Source: Streptomyces coffeae
Lineage (GTDB): Bacteria; Actinomycetota; Actinomycetes; Streptomycetales; Streptomycetaceae
Length of the DNA stretch: 64,000 nucleotides
Assembly (NCBI RefSeq): GCF_016741875.1
Contig: NZ_JAERRF010000007.1
Coordinates: 1-64,000 of the forward strand
Reading direction: 5' to 3'
Shown here: one piece after another, positions 61,004 through 64,000 of the stretch
Numbering within the stretch: position 1 is the first letter of the stretch
How the letters are laid out: every line of letters starts with the position of its first letter
Program-made: the position numbers and the translations under genes
Notes under the pieces: model-generated
The model's input: the letters and a program-made list of their open reading frames with translations, nothing else
Databases searched by the model: none
Told to the model about the DNA's origin: nothing

Positions 61004-61816
61004 ATGCCCTCAGCGACGGCATCCAGCCTCGATGACACGGTCCTGTCCCAGGTCACCGCCGCGATTCACGCGGCCGGCGAGCGGTTGCGCGAGCGGTACA
61101 CCCACCACGCTCGCGGCATCAGCAGGGATGAGATCGTCTCGGAGATCTACGCGAACGACGACGCTGTGCTGGACCTGCTCAAAGAGCCGTTGCTCGCGGC
61201 TCGGCCCGGCTCCCGCTGGGCCGAGGATGAACTGGCCGGCGGCTCACTGCCGCCCGGCGAGTGGTGGATCGTCGACCCGGTCGAGGGAAACATCAACCAC
61301 GTCCACGGCATGCCGGACTGGGCCGTGACCGCCACCCTCGTGCGTGACAACCAGCCGGTGCTCACCGTTGTCCACCTCCCGCTGACCGGCGACGACTACA
61401 CCGCACTGGCCGGCAGCGGCGCACGACTCAACGGCGCGCAGCTACGTGTGTCGGCGAAGACCGACCTGAGCGCAGCCTTGATCGGCACCGGTCAGGCCAA
61501 GCCCGGCGAGGACGAGCAGACATTCCGCAGAATCGGCGACTCGGTCACGGCGATGCTGATCAATGGCCTCGTCGTCCGCGTCTCCGTGCCGGCCACCCTG
61601 CAGCTCATCCACGTCGCGGCCGGACGGATGGACGCCTTCTGGCAGTTCTCCGACGTCCGCTCGGGCCTGGTGGCCGGCGCCCTCCTGGTCGCAGAGGCAG
61701 GCGGCACCGTCACCGACGCCCACGGCGAGCCCTGGAGCCTGGCCAGCCGCGACTTCCTGGCAACGACCCCCGGCATCCACGCCGCCGCCGTCAAGACCCT
61801 GTCACCCATCGCCTGA
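61004..61816 (+). CDS. Inositol-monophosphatase-family protein
   Basis: 270 aa. Metal-binding motif WWIVDPVEGNINHVHGMPDW corresponds to W-x-V-D-P-I-D-G-T-x-N-F, but with Glu for the second Asp and Asn for Thr. The second motif FSDVRSGLVAGALLVAEAGG keeps the Asp in the W-D-x-A-x-G position. An upstream acidic motif is AEDELAG. Mg-dependent phosphatase activity on a sugar- or inositol-like phosphate is plausible; the changed motif could alter metals. ATG 61004 has GGAG upstream. It is co-directional with the reductase gene 31 bases on. Confidence 0.85.
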   Translation: MPSATASSLDDTVLSQVTAAIHAAGERLRERYTHHARGISRDEIVSEIYANDDAVLDLLKEPLLAARPGSRWAEDELAGGSLPPGEWWIVDPVEGNINHVHGMPDWAVTATLVRDNQPVLTVVHLPLTGDDYTALAGSGARLNGAQLRVSAKTDLSAALIGTGQAKPGEDEQTFRRIGDSVTAMLINGLVVRVSVPATLQLIHVAAGRMDAFWQFSDVRSGLVAGALLVAEAGGTVTDAHGEPWSLASRDFLATTPGIHAAAVKTLSPIA

Positions 61817-61847
61817 CCAGCCACAACCACCCACGGAGCAGAACACC

Positions 61848-62495
61848 ATGACCACCATCGGCATCATCGGCGCGGGCCGCGTCGGCGCCAACCTCGCCCG
61901 CAAGCTCACCGCGGCCGGGCACGACGTGATTCTCGGCTACCGGCAGCCGTCCCAAGAGACCGCGGTCCGTGAGGCTGGTATCGACGAGTCGATCCGCTTC
62001 GCCGACCAAGGCACCGCCGCCCGCACCGCCGACATCGTGATCAACGCGACGCCCGGAGACACCACCCTGGAGCGCCTGTCGACGTTCCGCGCCGAGCTTG
62101 CGGGCAAGATTCTCATCGACGTCTCGAACGCAACCCACGATGCCGCCGACGGTCTCCCTGAAAAGCAGTGCTACCCAGGCAGCAGCCTGGCCGAACACCT
62201 CCAGCAAGCCCTGCCCGCGACTCGGGTCGTCAAGACCCTCAACACCATGCTCTTCATGGTCATGACCGCCCCCGGCTCCCTGTCAACGCCGCCGACGGTC
62301 TACCTGTCCGGCGACGACGAGCACGCCAAGAAGGTCGTTACCAGCCTCCTCGCCGACCTGGGCTGGCAGCCGGACTGGATCGAGGACCTCGGCGACATCA
62401 CTACTGCCCGCGCCACCGAGGCACTGATCCTGCTGGTCCCACACGTCCTGCGACGTCGCGGATTCCAGCCGTTCGCCGTGTCCCTCGCACGCTGA
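61848..62495 (+). CDS. NADPH-dependent F420 reductase-like oxidoreductase
   Basis: 215 aa. N-terminal Rossmann motif TIGIIGAGRVGANLARKLTA, then VILGYRQPSQ (Arg suggesting NADPH), DIVINATPGDTTLERL, LIDVSNATHDAADGLP and VVKTLNTMLFMVM. These are the marks of the F420:NADPH oxidoreductase (Fno) related group; in actinobacteria many are generic NADP-binding reductases. It is co-transcribed with the phosphatase-like gene. A perfect 16-base palindrome lies 16 bases after the stop. Confidence 0.88.
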   Translation: MTTIGIIGAGRVGANLARKLTAAGHDVILGYRQPSQETAVREAGIDESIRFADQGTAARTADIVINATPGDTTLERLSTFRAELAGKILIDVSNATHDAADGLPEKQCYPGSSLAEHLQQALPATRVVKTLNTMLFMVMTAPGSLSTPPTVYLSGDDEHAKKVVTSLLADLGWQPDWIEDLGDITTARATEALILLVPHVLRRRGFQPFAVSLAR

Positions 62496-62510
62496 CCGCC
62501 GCCACCGTCC

Positions 62511-62526
62511 GGCGTCGGCCGACGCC
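62511..62526 (+). terminator. Palindromic terminator after reductase
   Basis: GGCGTCGGCCGACGCC is a perfect palindrome (6-bp stem, GGCC loop) directly after the two-gene operon. No U-tract. Confidence 0.6.
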
Positions 62527-62630
62527 CAGGGTCCGAACTGCAAGCAGTCGAAGAGCTCATCACAGCGATCGAAAAGCCCCGAAATTCGTCGCAAACCAGT
62601 CCGCTCGGAGGGCTCCCAGGAGGCCAACCC

Positions 62631-63400
62631 ATGAACACAGAGCTCTGGAGCTGGTCGGCGACCACGCTGGTCGGTGCCATGCGCACCGGTCAGGTGGCTG
62701 CCGAGGAGGTCATGGCCGCGGTGCTCGGCCGGATCGAGCAGGTCAATCCCGTGACCAATGCGTTCGTCGAGATGGCTGACGACGCGATGGAGCAGGCTAA
62801 GAGAGCCGATGCGGCGCGACGCGCCGGGCAGGAACTCGGCGCGTTGCACGGGCTGCCGGTCACCTTCAAGATCAACACGAACGTCGTCGGCTACCCCACA
62901 ACGGATGGAGTCGAGGCATACCTGCACAACGCCGCGTCCGAGACCGACCCGCAGGCGCAGAGCTGGCTCGACGCGGGAGCCATCATGGTCGCGCGTTCGA
63001 ACTGTCCACCGACTCGGAGTTCGGCGACGTGGACCTCCGCGAGTTCCTTGGCGGCTATGCGCGCCGAGGGATGCTTCGCCACAAGGTCTCGGTGTTCATG
63101 TCGAAGTTCCCCCTGCTCCTTCTCCCCAACTCCGGCGAGGCGCCCTTCCCGCTCGGAGACGACGTGGCATCCGTGGATCGCACAAGGCAGATCATGGCAC
63201 GCCAGTGGCCCAACATGGCGGTGCCCGTGCTCGGCCTGCCCGGACTCGGAATCGGCGTCCACCGAAACGGTGGCGCTCCCATTGGTGTCCAGATCGTTGG
63301 CCGGGCCTTCCACGAGGACATGGCGCTGGCGGCAGGCGAGGTCATCGAGGCGCGTTCTCAGATCAGGACCCCCATCGATCCAAGCACCGACGTTGGCTGA
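62631..63400 (+). pseudogene. Amidase-family pseudogene with central deletion
   Basis: ATG 62631 opens SATTLVGAMRTGQVAAEEVM, NPVTNAFVEMADDA and LHGLPVTFKINTNV (catalytic Lys), up to ARSNCP at 63005. The sequence then jumps to the C-terminal part in another frame: DLREFLGGYARRGMLRHKVS, PVLGLPGLGIGVH and GGAPIGVQIVGRAFHEDMAL. The middle, with the GGSSGG loop and the nucleophile Ser, is deleted. It is a different gene from the intact amidase at 58.5 kb. 63401-63600 holds nothing recognisable. Confidence 0.85.
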
Positions 63401-63599
63401 TCGCCAACCTCGGATCGTGAGACACGGGGCACCGTCGCTGTGTCCGAGTGGTACGACGGCGATGTGGGTGAGAGACCGCCTCGACGGACTATGGTGCGAA
63501 GAGGACTTCGCCGACTGGTACCCGCGCGACGGGCAAGCCATCGGAAAGTCTGGCAGGCGAGGAGGTAGCTCAGCCGTATCACCACGACCGGCATGCTGC

Positions 63600-64000
63600 C
63601 TCAGAAAGGCTTGCTGCTCCTGAGGTCTGGCAGATCCGAACCAGCAGGTCAGGACGGTTGACACAATTCCCGGCACCCACAGGGTCGCGGCGTCGATCAC
63701 CACGGTGGCATAGCGGTGACGCCGGCGCAGTGCGAAGTGGTCGACTCCGATCGCGCGGGGCACCCGCCCGGTGGGTAACGGGATGCGCAACAGGGTGCGC
63801 AGAGCCGTGTGACGCGAGAGGCCCATCGCGAGTGTCACCAGCAAGCGTGCTCCTGCCCGGCCCGCTAACTCCTTGACCACGGCCTTGACTTGCCTGGCCA
63901 GACGGGCTGTGTGGCGCTGGTAGCGCTCCAGGACTGCGGGCACCTGTTCGCGGAGGGGTGTGGCGGCAGCCGCGCGTGGGACACACCAGACGCCGCACCC
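63600..64000 (-). pseudogene. ISL3-family transposase fragment at the window edge
   Basis: Minus strand: RRLVCPTRGCRHTP, then a +1 shift near 63955 to REQVPAVLERYQRHTARLAR, VVKELAGRAGARLLVTLAMG, LSRHTALRTLLRIPLPTGRV and PRAIGVDHFALRRRHRYATV, typical of ISL3. It stops matching at about 63690. The 5' part continues beyond the window. Confidence 0.85.

Overview
The window is high-GC actinomycete DNA (GC-rich third codon positions, GTG and TTG starts, stop/start overlaps of the ATGA or GTGA type, actinobacterial IS families). A Streptomyces- or Pseudonocardiaceae-type chromosome fits; the genus cannot be fixed from the sequence. No tRNA, rRNA or CRISPR array was recognised.

Region 1 (1-32.0 kb) is part of a modular type I polyketide cluster, all on the + strand. 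Two polyketide synthase (PKS) genes overlap by ATGA. The first enters the window inside an acyltransferase domain. Together they carry the end of one module (DH-KR-ACP) and five complete modules: KS-AT-KR-ACP, KS-AT-ACP, KS-AT-DH-KR-ACP, KS-AT-DH-KR-ACP and KS-AT-KR-ACP. The last protein ends in a docking helix rather than a thioesterase, so the chain passes to a subunit encoded outside the window. A tailoring set follows: cytochrome P450, NTF2-like protein, a small beta-barrel protein resembling the AbyU/Tsn15 pericyclases, a mycofactocin-type short-chain dehydrogenase, a SnoaL-like protein, a type II thioesterase, a small CxxC protein, and a second P450 coupled to it. Module logic predicts a conjugated diene made by modules 4 and 5 and an earlier alkene, which is the kind of substrate a [4+2] or related cyclase would use.

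Region 2 (32.3-43 kb) mixes further biosynthetic genes with insertion-sequence debris: an IS1380-type transposase, a P450 remnant overlapping a luciferase-like oxidoreductase, a second SDR, crotonyl-CoA carboxylase/reductase (ccr, alkylmalonyl-CoA supply), a discrete ACP truncated and fused in frame to an IS3 OrfA, a LAL/LuxR activator, and the broken start of a CoA ligase. The ccr gene fits the non-canonical acyltransferase of module 4.

Region 3 (43-58.5 kb) is strongly eroded. It holds remnants of IS701, IS3/IS481-like and IS5 elements, a tyrosine-recombinase fragment, a decayed alpha/beta hydrolase plus caspase-like pair with in-frame stops, and a 5'-truncated NACHT NTPase. Between these are intact housekeeping or catabolic genes: an MHS transporter with an M20 amidohydrolase and a divergent tandem-Lrp regulator, an F420/P5C-reductase-fold dehydrogenase beside a frameshifted Lrp gene, a methyltransferase, and a cupin divergent from a MarR regulator with a clear operator.

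Region 4 (58.5-64 kb) has an amidase, a LysR regulator divergent from an inositol-monophosphatase-family protein and an NADPH/F420 reductase-like protein, then an amidase pseudogene and an ISL3-type transposase fragment at the window edge.
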